Below, piece by piece: positions 16,026-24,793 of a stretch of 64,000 nucleotides of DNA. The DNA is from an uncultured Lachnospiraceae bacterium (GTDB lineage Bacteria > Bacillota > Clostridia > Lachnospirales > Lachnospiraceae): positions 1 to 64,000 of the forward strand of contig CAKRQV010000014.1 in assembly GCA_934394565.1 (NCBI GenBank). The letters run 5' to 3'. Each line of letters starts with the position of its first letter. Position 1 is the stretch's first letter. The notes beneath the pieces are model-generated. The model saw only the letters and a list, made by a program, of their open reading frames with translations, had not been told where the DNA came from and searched no databases. The position numbers and the translations under genes are program-made.

Positions 16026-17015
16026 TTACTTGATTGGATGTTCTTCGGCGAACTGTCTGCCGTATTTATGAAGTTCATCCATGAAAATCGAATTATTCCA
16101 CTCTCTGTAGCAGACACCGTTCGGAATACCCGGATAGAATCTGCCGCCCGGACAGTAGGTATCGATGGCTCTTCTGACCTCTTTGCGGATCGCCGCTTCG
16201 GAAATACCGTCAATATCGATCGCCGGGCCGTCGATGCCGCCGACCATGGCCAGCTTGCCTTCGGTGATCTCCTGGATCTTTACGATATCGTTCTGAGCGA
16301 TAACACCCTGCCAGATATCTACGCCAAGCTCTACCATGTCCTTTACAATCGGCTGGCAGATACAGTCTGCATGGTGCATGTAGATCATGCCACATTCATG
16401 GATCACAGAGGCAATCTCTGTCTGGAGCGGCTTGATCAGCTCACGCCATACTGTCGGTGGTAAGAAGACATTCTGTTTGGAACCCCAGTCATCATGGTAG
16501 AAGATGATATCCGGGTGTACCTTTTCTGCCATCAGCCGGATGTAAGCAATCTTGTAATCTGCGATCTTGCGAAGCAGAGCTGCCATCTCGTCCGGGTATT
16601 CGAGGTAGTTGACCAGCGCGTCTTCCATTCCCATCAGGAAATGTGTCCGTTCAAAAAGACCGCCGCCAAACATGAAGCCTACGAATTTCTCCTTACGGTT
16701 GGTTGCTTCTGCGACCTGGATGGCCGGGCCAAAGTCAAGACCATCGAAACCGGGAACGGTTAACTGCTCTTCCCATTTTTCAATGTCTTTGATGACCTTA
16801 TTCTCATCGGTGATGTGTGGATGCGGTCCCGGAGCGCCAGGGTTAAACCGCCATGTCACTCCCCAGGGATCCTTGTAGTCTTCGCCGGTCTGTGGTCCGA
16901 AACAGGTCATCAGCACCGGATCTGGTACCAGCTCGATCGCTTCCATCAGATCACCGTAAAAATCCGGCTGCTCACGATTGTAGATCGCCATGGCATTTTC
17001 ACGTAATGTCATCAT
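16026..17015 (-). CDS. URO-D family protein, second paralogue
   Basis: 329 residues, same TIM-barrel superfamily as the protein at 13618-14676 and first gene of the minus-strand unit. Shared blocks: IFYHDDWGSKQNVFLPP (about 180-196), GVDIWQGVIAQND and GGIDGPAIDIDG. The region equivalent to the zinc/cobalamin-methyltransferase site reads YMHHADCICQPIV, with two cysteines after the histidines, closer to MtaA-like H-x-C patterns than the other copy. The ATG at 17015 has AAAGGAG 9 bases before it. No corrinoid protein (MtaC type) is nearby. A methyl-transfer role is inference; heme synthesis is unlikely. Confidence 0.85.
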   Translation of the reverse strand: MMTLRENAMAIYNREQPDFYGDLMEAIELVPDPVLMTCFGPQTGEDYKDPWGVTWRFNPGAPGPHPHITDENKVIKDIEKWEEQLTVPGFDGLDFGPAIQVAEATNRKEKFVGFMFGGGLFERTHFLMGMEDALVNYLEYPDEMAALLRKIADYKIAYIRLMAEKVHPDIIFYHDDWGSKQNVFLPPTVWRELIKPLQTEIASVIHECGMIYMHHADCICQPIVKDMVELGVDIWQGVIAQNDIVKIQEITEGKLAMVGGIDGPAIDIDGISEAAIRKEVRRAIDTYCPGGRFYPGIPNGVCYREWNNSIFMDELHKYGRQFAEEHPIK

Positions 17016-17130
17016 AGAGAATCACTCCTTTCTCTTAGTTTCTTTTTCCTCATGACCTAACTTTATAGCAAAAGTGCATAGCGTTCTATGTATGCTGTGC
17101 ATAAAATCTGTGCAGAATTTCCAGAAAAAT

Positions 17131-17159
17131 TTGTGCGAAGAAAACTTGCATTGTATAAT
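17131..17159 (+). promoter_or_regulatory. Candidate glmS promoter with long leader
   Basis: TTGTGC (17131-17136), 17 bases, TATAAT (17154-17159), about 250 bases before glmS. The leader has a short frame with a weak ribosome site (17189-17236, 15 codons, ends LYI-stop) and a second -10-like TATGAT near 17333. The conserved core of the glmS ribozyme is not seen. The rest of 17016-17413 holds no gene. Confidence 0.55.
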
Positions 17160-17413
17160 AATAAAAATGTAGAGGAAATCATAAAAGAATGCAGACAGAA
17201 AACGGTATGGGAAAGGAAGATTACCTATATATATAGTAAAAAACAATCCTGAAAAGTGTGACGTGTAGCAGTCAGCAAGGTATCATGGGGCTGTCATGGA
17301 AAAAACGATGGTAAAAACAGCAGATATGTGCTATGATATAGCGGATTTTAAAAGTATATGCAGACAATTTTCTGACAAATCGAATAGATCAAAACAAATA
17401 TAAGGAGAAAAAT

Positions 17414-19252
17414 ATGTGTGGAATCGTAGGATTTACAGGTAACAGACAGGCAGCCCCGATTCTTCTGGATGGACTGTCAAAGCTGGAATACAGAGGATAT
17501 GATTCGGCCGGACTGGCTGTGCGTGATGGAGAAAAGGATACCCGGATCGTCAAAGCCAAAGGCCGTCTGCTGGCATTAAAGGAAAAAACTGATAATGGCA
17601 ATGCGTTGAAGGGAAGCTGTGGTATCGGGCATACCCGTTGGGCTACCCATGGGGAGCCGTCAGAGACAAACGCTCATCCGCATACATCCGATGATGGCAA
17701 TGTTATCGGCGTACACAACGGTATTATCGAGAATTATCAGGAACTGAAGGAAAAGCTGATCCGTAAAGGATATACTTTTTATTCCTCTACAGATACAGAG
17801 GTCGCTGTCAAGCTGGTAGACTATTATTATAAGAAGTATGAGCATACCCCGGTCGATGCGATCAACCATGCTTTGGTGCGTATCCGTGGTTCCTATGCCT
17901 TTGCTTTTATGTTTAAAGAATATCCGGAGGAGATTTATGCTGCACGTAAGGACAGCCCGATGGTGCTGGGTATCGCTGACGGTGAAACTTATCTTGGTTC
18001 GGATGTACCGGCAATCTTAAGCCATACGAAGAATGTTTATTATATTGGAAACATGGAAATGGCCCGCATGAGAAAAGGTGAGATCACTTTTTACAATCTG
18101 GACGGTGATGAGATCGAAAAAGAGTGCGTAGAGATCAAGTGGGATGCCCATGCCGCGGAAAAGGCCGGTTATGAGCATTTCATGATCAAAGAGATCCATG
18201 AGCAGCCGAAGGCTGTCGCAGATACCTTACATTCTGTAAAAAAAGGTGATGAGCTGGATCTGTCTGAGGTGGGGCTTTCCGATGAAGAGATCAAAGGGAT
18301 TTCCCAGATTTATATTGTAGCCTGCGGCTCTGCCTATCATGTCGGTGTGGCTGCCCAGTATGTGATCGAGGATCTGGCCAAGATCCCGGTACGTGTGGAA
18401 CTGGCATCTGAATTCCGTTACCGCAATCCGCTGCTTGACAAGAATGGTCTGGTGCTGATCATCAGCCAGTCCGGCGAGACGGCAGACAGTCTGGCAGCCC
18501 TTCGTCTGGCTAAGGAAAGGGGTATCAAAACCCTTGGTATTGTCAATGTCATCGGAAGCTCCATCGCCCGTGAAGCAGACAATGTATTCTATACGCTGGC
18601 CGGACCGGAGATCGCGGTGGCTACGACAAAGGCCTACAGTACCCAGCTGATCGCTGCCTACTGTCTGGCTGTCCAGTTTGGAAAGATCCGTGGTACGATC
18701 GATGATGCGTACTATACAGAGCTTCTGGAAGAGCTGGAGACGCTGCCGGAGAAGATCGCAAAGATTTTAGAGGACAAGGAGCGTATCCAGTGGTTTGCGT
18801 CCAAGCAGATCAATGCAAAGGATATTTTCTTTATCGGCCGTGGTATCGACTACGCGATCAGTCTGGAAGGCAGTCTGAAGATGAAGGAGATTTCCTATAT
18901 CCACAGTGAGGCATATGCTGCCGGTGAGTTAAAGCATGGTACGATCAGTCTGATCGAGGACGGTACATTGGTGATCGGTGTGCTGACCCAGGGCGGGCTG
19001 TATGAGAAGACAGTCAGCAATATGGTAGAGTGCAAGAGCCGTGGAGCATATCTGATGGGTCTGACGACGTATGGCAATTATGAGATCGAGGATACGGCGG
19101 AGTTTACGGTGTATATTCCGAAGACGGATGAGCATTTTGCCACGTCACTGGCGGTGATTCCGCTGCAGCTGATGGGATATTATGTCAGTGTGGCCAAGGG
19201 GCTGGATGTGGATAAGCCGAGAAACCTCGCCAAGAGCGTTACAGTAGAATAA
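17414..19252 (+). CDS. glmS: Glutamine-fructose-6-phosphate aminotransferase (isomerizing)
   Basis: 612 residues, usual length. It makes glucosamine-6-phosphate from fructose-6-phosphate and glutamine, the first step toward cell-wall amino sugars. N-terminal class II glutaminase domain (1-240) with the nucleophile Cys2 exposed after Met removal (MCGIVGFTG) and RGYDSAG, HTRWATHG, HNGI motifs. Two SIS domains follow (about 285-430 and 455-600) with SQSGETADSL and the C-terminal signature DKPRNLAKSVTVE. The ATG follows AAGGAG. A hairpin (19262-19297) follows the stop. Confidence 0.98.
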   Translation: MCGIVGFTGNRQAAPILLDGLSKLEYRGYDSAGLAVRDGEKDTRIVKAKGRLLALKEKTDNGNALKGSCGIGHTRWATHGEPSETNAHPHTSDDGNVIGVHNGIIENYQELKEKLIRKGYTFYSSTDTEVAVKLVDYYYKKYEHTPVDAINHALVRIRGSYAFAFMFKEYPEEIYAARKDSPMVLGIADGETYLGSDVPAILSHTKNVYYIGNMEMARMRKGEITFYNLDGDEIEKECVEIKWDAHAAEKAGYEHFMIKEIHEQPKAVADTLHSVKKGDELDLSEVGLSDEEIKGISQIYIVACGSAYHVGVAAQYVIEDLAKIPVRVELASEFRYRNPLLDKNGLVLIISQSGETADSLAALRLAKERGIKTLGIVNVIGSSIAREADNVFYTLAGPEIAVATTKAYSTQLIAAYCLAVQFGKIRGTIDDAYYTELLEELETLPEKIAKILEDKERIQWFASKQINAKDIFFIGRGIDYAISLEGSLKMKEISYIHSEAYAAGELKHGTISLIEDGTLVIGVLTQGGLYEKTVSNMVECKSRGAYLMGLTTYGNYEIEDTAEFTVYIPKTDEHFATSLAVIPLQLMGYYVSVAKGLDVDKPRNLAKSVTVE

Positions 19253-19261
19253 AAGAGGACA

Positions 19262-19297
19262 AAACAGGGGCGAAGAGAGTATCTTCAGCCCCTGTTT
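19262..19297 (+). terminator. Hairpin after glmS
   Basis: AAACAGGGGC / GCCCCTGTTT with a 16-base loop and a short T-run. Likely a partial terminator before the reductase-like gene. Confidence 0.6.
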
Positions 19298-19331
19298 ATG
19301 AAAAGTGAACAGATGAAAGGGGATTAAAGTT

Positions 19332-20285
19332 ATGGCAGCAGCTACGGTCAGTGCGGCAGATGTGAAGCGTGTGAAAGGTATGGGATTCCTGAATAATACG
19401 GGAACAGATATGTTTTCGGCGCGGGTGATCACGGTGAATGGAAAGATCACGGCGGCACAGCAGCGGTGTATTGCGGATGCGGCGGAAAAGTTTGGTAATG
19501 GTACGGTGCTGTTTACGACGCGGCAGACGATCGAGGTGCAGGGGATTCCGTATGAGAAGATCGAGGAGTTTCAGGCGTTTATTGCAAAAGAGGGTATGGA
19601 AACCGGTGGTACGGGATCTTTAGTGAGACCGGTGGTGTCCTGTAAGGGTACGACGTGTCAGTATGGTCTGCTGGATTCGTATGCGCTGTCGGAGGAGATC
19701 CATCAGAGATTTTACAAGGGCTACCGTCAGGTGAAACTGCCGCACAAGTTTAAGATCGCGGTGGGCGGATGTCCGAACAACTGTGTAAAGCCGAATCTGA
19801 ACGATATCGGTATTATCGGGCAGCGGATTCCGCAGTATCATGCGGAGGAATGTATGGGCTGCAAGAAGTGTGCCATCGAGAAGGTCTGCCCGGTAGGGGC
19901 GGCAAAGGTCGTAGATGGCAAGATGCAGATTGATGAGAAGGTCTGTATCCACTGTGGCCGCTGCGTGGGCCACTGTGTGTTTGACAGTATCACAGATGGT
20001 ACATACGGCTTCAAGATCTATATCGGTGGCCGCTGGGGCAAGCAGGTGGCCATGGGACGGGCGCTGGACAAGGTATTTACATCGAAGGAAGAGGCACTGG
20101 ATGTGATTGAGAAGGCAATTTTACTGTTCCGCGAGCAGGGAAAGACCGGTGAGCGTTTCTGTCAGACCATCGAACGCCTGGGCTTCGAGAATGTGCAGGC
20201 ACAACTGCTATCGGATGATATTCTGGCACGCAAACAGGAAATCCTGGATGCGAAGCTGCATATGGTCGGAGGTGCAACCTGTTAA
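19332..20285 (+). CDS. Siroheme sulfite/nitrite reductase-like protein with ferredoxin domain
   Basis: 317 residues. N-terminal half-repeat of the sulfite/nitrite reductase family (about 15-90, TTRQTIEVQGIPYEKI), then the siroheme-[4Fe-4S] ligand pattern CKGTTC and GGCPNNC (about 105-155), with a ferredoxin-type insert (CMGCKKC....CPVG and CIHCGRCVGHC, about 175-220) and a C-terminal NiR/SiR half. This compact, ferredoxin-bearing layout resembles AsrC-type and other anaerobic siroheme reductases; the physiological substrate (sulfite, nitrite or other) is not decided by the sequence. It abuts the MFS gene downstream. Cytoplasmic. Siroheme synthesis genes are not in the window. Confidence 0.85.
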   Translation: MAAATVSAADVKRVKGMGFLNNTGTDMFSARVITVNGKITAAQQRCIADAAEKFGNGTVLFTTRQTIEVQGIPYEKIEEFQAFIAKEGMETGGTGSLVRPVVSCKGTTCQYGLLDSYALSEEIHQRFYKGYRQVKLPHKFKIAVGGCPNNCVKPNLNDIGIIGQRIPQYHAEECMGCKKCAIEKVCPVGAAKVVDGKMQIDEKVCIHCGRCVGHCVFDSITDGTYGFKIYIGGRWGKQVAMGRALDKVFTSKEEALDVIEKAILLFREQGKTGERFCQTIERLGFENVQAQLLSDDILARKQEILDAKLHMVGGATC

Positions 20286-21473
20286 ATGGAAAAAGGATAT
20301 CAGAAGACGATCTATGCCTGCTTTATCGGGTATATCGTACAGGCGATTGTCAATAACTTTGTGCCGCTTTTGTTCGTGACATTTCATGACAGCTACGGGA
20401 TTCCCCTGTCAAAGATCACACTTCTGGTGACATTTAACTTTGGCTTACAGCTGCTGGTGGATCTTTTGTCGGTAGGGTTTGTGGACAGAATTGGATACCG
20501 GGTGTCCATGCTGCTGGCGCATGGCTTATCGGCTGTGGGACTTTTCCTTCTGCCGGTGCTGCCGGAGCTTTTTGCAGACCCGTTTATCGGACTTCTGATC
20601 GCTATTCTGATCTATGCCGTCGGTGGTGGGCTGCTGGAGGTCCTGATCAGTCCGGTGGTGGAATCCTGTCCGACGGACAATAAGGAAAAGGCCATGAGCC
20701 TTCTGCATTCGTTTTACTGCTGGGGGCAGGTGGGCGTTGTCCTTGTTTCCACGCTGTTTTTTGCCGTATTTGGTATCCAAAACTGGAAGATCCTGGCTAT
20801 GCTGTGGGCGGTGATCCCGGTGCTGAACGGACTGTTTTTCATCGGTGTGCCGATCGCTCCGCTTATCGAAGACGGTGAGACCGGAATGAAGCTTGGAGAG
20901 CTGTTGAAAAATGGATTATTCTGGATATTGTTCCTGATGATGCTGTGTGCTGGTGCCAGTGAACAGGCGGTGAGCCAGTGGGCTTCTGCGCTGGCAGAAC
21001 GGGGGCTGGGGATCTCTAAGACGCTGGGAGATCTGGCCGGGCCGATGACCTTTGGTATCCTGATGGGGATATCCCGTGCGTTTTACGGCAAATATGGGGA
21101 TAAGATCCGGCTCGAACGTTTCATGGGAGCCAGTGCGCTACTGTGCATCGCATCATATCTTCTGATCGCCCTTGTACCGGTCCCGGCACTTGGACTGGTC
21201 GGCTGTGCGCTCTGTGGTCTTTCGGTCGGTATCATGTGGCCGGGAACTTTCAGTATGGCGGCGGCTTCCATGCGGCGTGGCGGTACTGCCCTGTTTGCCC
21301 TGCTGGCGCTGGCAGGCGATCTCGGTTGTTCCTCCGGGCCGACACTGGCAGGTTTTGTTTCCGGTGTATATGGGGATAATCTGAGAAGAGGTATCCTTGC
21401 GGCTGTGATTTTTCCTATAGCATTGCTTGTGAGCCTGTTGCTGATAAAACGCAGACGGTCTGTGGAAGGATAA
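20286..21473 (+). CDS. MFS transporter coupled to the siroheme reductase gene
   Basis: 395 residues, 12 hydrophobic segments, major facilitator family (VDRIGYRVSM after helix 2 is motif-A like). The ATG immediately follows the reductase stop (TAAATG), so translation is probably coupled; GGAGGT lies within the end of the preceding gene. The shared transcript suggests transport of the reductase's substrate or product, an inference only. The general fold also fits sugar or drug-type carriers. Confidence 0.85.
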   Translation: MEKGYQKTIYACFIGYIVQAIVNNFVPLLFVTFHDSYGIPLSKITLLVTFNFGLQLLVDLLSVGFVDRIGYRVSMLLAHGLSAVGLFLLPVLPELFADPFIGLLIAILIYAVGGGLLEVLISPVVESCPTDNKEKAMSLLHSFYCWGQVGVVLVSTLFFAVFGIQNWKILAMLWAVIPVLNGLFFIGVPIAPLIEDGETGMKLGELLKNGLFWILFLMMLCAGASEQAVSQWASALAERGLGISKTLGDLAGPMTFGILMGISRAFYGKYGDKIRLERFMGASALLCIASYLLIALVPVPALGLVGCALCGLSVGIMWPGTFSMAAASMRRGGTALFALLALAGDLGCSSGPTLAGFVSGVYGDNLRRGILAAVIFPIALLVSLLLIKRRRSVEG

Positions 21474-21634
21474 ACGGCGAATACAGGAAGTATCTGCAGC
21501 TGCATACCAGTGCTTTTCCTTTCCAGGATGAGATACTGCCGGGCGCGGTGAAAATTTTGTATACAATGGCAATGGAAGAATAAAGGAAACCACAGTTCGC
21601 AGTCAATCTGTGAGCTGCAGGTAAAGGAGGTTTT

Positions 21635-22480
21635 ATGAAGACAGGACTTGTACTGGAAGGCGGTGCCATGCGCGGTATGTATACCGCCGGTGTGCTGGAT
21701 ATCATGCTGGATCATCAGATTCGTTTTGATGGCATCATAGGTGTCAGCGCCGGAGCACTTTTTGGTGTGAATTATCTGTCCGGGCAGCGTGGCCGTGTGA
21801 TTCGTTACAATAAGAAATATAACGGAAACAGAGACTATATGGGGCTGTTGCCGCTGCTGCGCGAGGGCAATATCGTCAGCACCCGTTATGCCTATGACCG
21901 TGTGCCGAAGCTGTATGATGTATTTGATAATGAAACGTATAAGGTCAATACCGCAGAAACGCCGTTTTATGCCGTAGTGACCAATATGAAAACCGGAGAG
22001 CCGGAATATATGCGGGTGGAGGATGTCTTTGCCCAGATGGATGTCCTGCGCGCGTCCGGGTCCATGCCCTTTGTGTCGCATCCGGTAGAGATCGGCGGTC
22101 AGCAGTATCTGGACGGTGGCGTGGCCGACAGCATTCCCTTTGCTGCATTTGAAGAGCTTGGGTACGATCGTATCGTTGTTATCCTGACCCGCGATCTGGA
22201 CTATCGCAAAAAGCCCATGTCTCCCCTGTTGATCGATGCGGGCTACCACAAATATCCGGAATTTGCCGCTCAGCTGAAAAACCGCCACGAAGTTTACAAT
22301 CGCAGCGTCCGCATTCTCAAACGACGCGAAGAAAAGGGCGAGATCTTTGTCGTCCGCCCCTCCGTCCCGATCACCATAAAACGTATTGAGAAAGATCCCG
22401 ACAAGCTCCAGCTCGTCTACGAAGAGGGCATCAGGGATGCTGAAAAATGTATGGAAGCGTTGCAGAGGTTTTTAGTGTGA
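21635..22480 (+). CDS. Patatin-like phospholipase / acyl hydrolase
   Basis: 281 residues, patatin family of the RssA/YjjU type. Oxyanion-hole motif GLVLEGGAMRG at the start, nucleophile Ser38 in GVSAGAL (GxSxG) and catalytic Asp160 in DGGVADS complete the Ser-Asp dyad. It has no signal peptide, so it is probably cytoplasmic and acts on lipids or acyl esters. The ATG at 21635 follows TAAAGGAGG. It stands alone, between an MFS gene and foldback element D. C-terminal codons become C-rich. Confidence 0.92.
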   Translation: MKTGLVLEGGAMRGMYTAGVLDIMLDHQIRFDGIIGVSAGALFGVNYLSGQRGRVIRYNKKYNGNRDYMGLLPLLREGNIVSTRYAYDRVPKLYDVFDNETYKVNTAETPFYAVVTNMKTGEPEYMRVEDVFAQMDVLRASGSMPFVSHPVEIGGQQYLDGGVADSIPFAAFEELGYDRIVVILTRDLDYRKKPMSPLLIDAGYHKYPEFAAQLKNRHEVYNRSVRILKRREEKGEIFVVRPSVPITIKRIEKDPDKLQLVYEEGIRDAEKCMEALQRFLV

Positions 22481-22503
22481 TCCGGCAGGGTGAGTAGGGG
22501 GAC

Positions 22504-22778
22504 GGATGAGCACCAGCAGGCTTTTCGGGATGGCTCTTCCCGGGCAAATCCCGACGTTCGGGTGCTGGTTCTAGGTGTGCAGCTTCCCGCCGGACAGGGT
22601 ACCGTGGGGATTCGCTGCGTTTTCTGATGAAAACGCGGCTCAGGCCCCACTCATCAGCCGCCGGGTAAGCGGCTGATGCCCCTGTCCTCTGGTCAGCTGC
22701 GCACCAAGAACCAGCAGACCCTCACTTTAGGGATTTGCCCGGGAAGAGCCATCCCGAAAAGTCTGCCGGTGCTCATCC
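22504..22778. repeat. Foldback element D (nested, outer arms 49 bp)
   Basis: Outer arms 22504-22552 and 22730-22778 match at 47 of 49 positions. A second pair follows (22560-22584 / 22695-22721) and a third (GGACAGGG 22592-22599 / CCCTGTCC). In the centre are two hairpins: one holding GCGTTTTC-TGAT-GAAAACGC (about 22617-22636) and CATCAGCCGC/GCGGCTGATG (about 22652-22678). The GCGTTTTC hairpin is shared with element C. Confidence 0.9.
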
Positions 22779-22826
22779 TGTTCTTTGGAAATTTGTGAAA
22801 TATTAAGAGAATCTGGCATAAAAGGA

Positions 22827-22855
22827 TTGACAGGAAGATAAAAAAGAGATATAGT
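22827..22855 (+). promoter_or_regulatory. Promoter of the Rpn-type gene
   Basis: TTGACA (22827-22832), 17 bases, TATAGT (22850-22855), about 145 bases before the ATG at 23000. It stands directly after foldback D. Confidence 0.75.
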
Positions 22856-22999
22856 AAATAGGACGAATAAAGTAGTTGTATATTTAACAGTATAAACGAA
22901 GCATTTCTGATCAGAATTCGTCATCAAAGGTTATCATTTCAAATTTAGCAGTCGCTGAGTATTTCAAAAAGCGAAAATAAAAACAGAACAAGGAGATGT

Positions 23000-23851
23000 A
23001 TGGGACAGAAGGATTTAAGTGAAAAGATTCTTGTGGCGTACAATGATGTATTTGCAGATATTGTCAACGTTTTTCTGTTTAACGGACAAAAGCAAATCCA
23101 GCCGGAAGAATTAGAGGACAGAGGGGCAAAGGCTTTCTATAAGGAAAATGGTGTATTACATGAGATGGAAAGAGATGTAGTCAAGCGATGGAAGAAAGAG
23201 GAGGTACGTTTTGCCTGTATCGGAGTTGAAAATCAGACGACTATAGATCCGGATATGCCATTACGGGTGATCGGATATGATGGTGCGGCATACAGGGCAC
23301 AGCTGGCTGATGAACAAAAGGGGCAGGAACGATATCCAGTAGTCACGATCGTGTTGTACTTTGGCTATGATAAAAAATGGGACAAGCCGTTGCAGTTACT
23401 TGAAAAACTAACAATTCCAGAAAAACTGGATTCTTATGTGAGCGACTACAAAGTGAATCTGTTTGAGGTAGCCTGGCTGACGGACGAGCAGGTAGAGATG
23501 TTCCAGTCCGATTTTAAGGTTGTGGCAGATTATTTTGTACAAAAACGAAAGAATAACGACTATACGCCGACAAACACAGAAATCAAACATGTGGAAGCGG
23601 TATTACAACTGCTTTCAATTATGGAGCATGACGACAGATTTGCGGAAGCAATCTACAGTGAAGATGGGAGGAAAGCGAAGAATATGTGTGATGTATTAGA
23701 CGCTGCAGAACAGCGGGGAGTAGAACGTGGTGAGAAAAATCTGGGAATGGTTATCAAGCGTCTTCTTGGTGGTGAAGATAAGGAAACACTTCGACGTTCA
23801 GGAGTGAATGAAAAAACACTGAACTGGGCAGTGGAAGTATTGGGAATGTAG
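23000..23851 (+). CDS. Rpn-family recombination-promoting nuclease / transposase-like protein
   Basis: 283 residues. The N-terminal PD-(D/E)xK nuclease fold shows the family pattern: AYNDVFADIVNVFLFNG, the active-site strand FACIGVENQT (E-x-Q in place of E-x-K) and MPLRVIGYDG (about 75-98). The C-terminal half is charged and helical (AEQRGVERGEKN, about 237-248). Many Lachnospiraceae genomes carry numerous such genes; relatives (RpnA) nick DNA and promote recombination. The ATG follows AAGGAGATGT. The 3' end is duplicated: a partial second copy follows (23893-24261), and the 30 bases around the stop recur at 39141-39170. Confidence 0.85.
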   Translation: MGQKDLSEKILVAYNDVFADIVNVFLFNGQKQIQPEELEDRGAKAFYKENGVLHEMERDVVKRWKKEEVRFACIGVENQTTIDPDMPLRVIGYDGAAYRAQLADEQKGQERYPVVTIVLYFGYDKKWDKPLQLLEKLTIPEKLDSYVSDYKVNLFEVAWLTDEQVEMFQSDFKVVADYFVQKRKNNDYTPTNTEIKHVEAVLQLLSIMEHDDRFAEAIYSEDGRKAKNMCDVLDAAEQRGVERGEKNLGMVIKRLLGGEDKETLRRSGVNEKTLNWAVEVLGM

Positions 23852-23892
23852 AAAACAGGTCTTCGCCGTATGTTTTATGCCCGGCGGAGCCT

Positions 23893-24261
23893 AGGCAGGA
23901 ACGATATCCAGTAGACACGATCGTGTTGTATTTTTGCTGTGATAAAAAGTGGGATAAGCCGTTGCATCTGCTTTCAGTCATGGAGCATGATGACAGATTT
24001 GTAGAAACAATCTACAGCGAAGACGGAGGTAAAGTTAAAAATATGTGTGATATATTAGATCTTGCGGAGCAGAGAGGTGAAGCCCGTGGCATAAAATTGG
24101 GTGAAGCGCGTGGCGTAAAATTAGGCGAAGAACGTGGCGCCAAAACTGTGATTGATCTTATTCGACGCTTACTGAATGGAGAAGATGAGTCCACCATTCG
24201 AAAATCGGGTGTGAATGATGAACTGCTTAAAATGGCAGTAGGTGTACTGCAAAGGCAGTAA
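23893..24261 (+). pseudogene. Deleted second copy of the Rpn-type gene
   Basis: In-frame homologue of the gene at 23000-23851 that starts in mid-protein (ERYPVDTIVLYFCCDKKW), lacks about 80 internal residues and resumes at SVMEHDDRF, running to the C-terminus. It has no proper start codon or ribosome binding site. The helical tail is expanded: GEARGIKLGEARGVKLGEE shows about three copies of an eight-residue unit where the intact gene has one. The coding frame is kept, so it may be a recent deletion or a gene-conversion donor. Confidence 0.8.
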
Positions 24262-24303
24262 GTTTAACAGCTGGTGTATTATTTTACAGATATATTCTTT
24301 GTC

Positions 24304-24340
24304 ATATTGCAGGGCTTTCTTGAGGAATGCCCTGCAATAT
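24304..24340 (+). terminator. Hairpin after the Rpn region
   Basis: ATATTGCAGGGC / GCCCTGCAATAT, a perfect 12-bp stem with a 13-base loop. No clear T-tract, so termination strength is uncertain. Confidence 0.55.
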
Positions 24341-24793
24341 TCATATCGTTTTGGAAACGGTATAACATAAAAGTACTATACCATCATTCTTATGAAGAAA
24401 AATGGCATGAAATCAGCAAATAAAAACACTATAAAAATAAACCAATGCCAAAATGGTATACCACGTAGAATGAATTGACAGAAATATACCGGGGGGGGGT
24501 AAACTGAGCATGAGGAATCCTCTGCAAATGTGCTGAAAATGCCATACGTCCCTGCAAACCAAAGTATACTACGTCGTACAGTCGGCAGGCAGTGGATTTC
24601 TCCTTTATGACTGTTGCGGGCATATAAAGAAGTAAGATTGGACAGACCGAAAGCATACAGTTGCAGAAGTTCTGTCCTTTTTTTATTTTGCAGCAAAGCA
24701 GGCTGGCTGAGGTAAAGCCTGTTTTGCTGCAAAAGGAGCATATGCAGACGACGGTCAAAACAAAAAATAAAAACAAAGGAGAGGAAAAGTGGT
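24341..24793 (+). promoter_or_regulatory. Long leader of the surface-protein/ECF block
   Basis: No gene is seen. It holds a run of nine G (24491-24499), a small GAGGA-A-TCCTC hairpin, a terminator-like stem GGACAGA/TCTGTCC with a 24-base loop and T7 (24640-24684), and a second long hairpin (24686-24734, TTTTGCAGCA....TGCTGCAAAA) 60 bases before the ATG. A terminator this close to the gene suggests attenuation. I find no cobalamin-riboswitch B12 box and no c-di-GMP aptamer here. Confidence 0.5.

Noticed and set aside
17160..17413. glmS ribozyme upstream of glmS
   Set aside because: The conserved catalytic-core sequences of the ribozyme are not present by eye in the leader.
21083..22288. Long open frame of 401 codons on the minus strand
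   Set aside because: It lies antisense across the ends of the MFS and patatin genes, has low-complexity and His-rich composition and no ribosome site; it is a shadow of the coding strand.
24262..24793. Cobalamin riboswitch before the surface-protein/ECF block
   Set aside because: No B12 box (GCCACTG with surrounding core) is found on the plus strand, so corrinoid specificity rests only on protein features.
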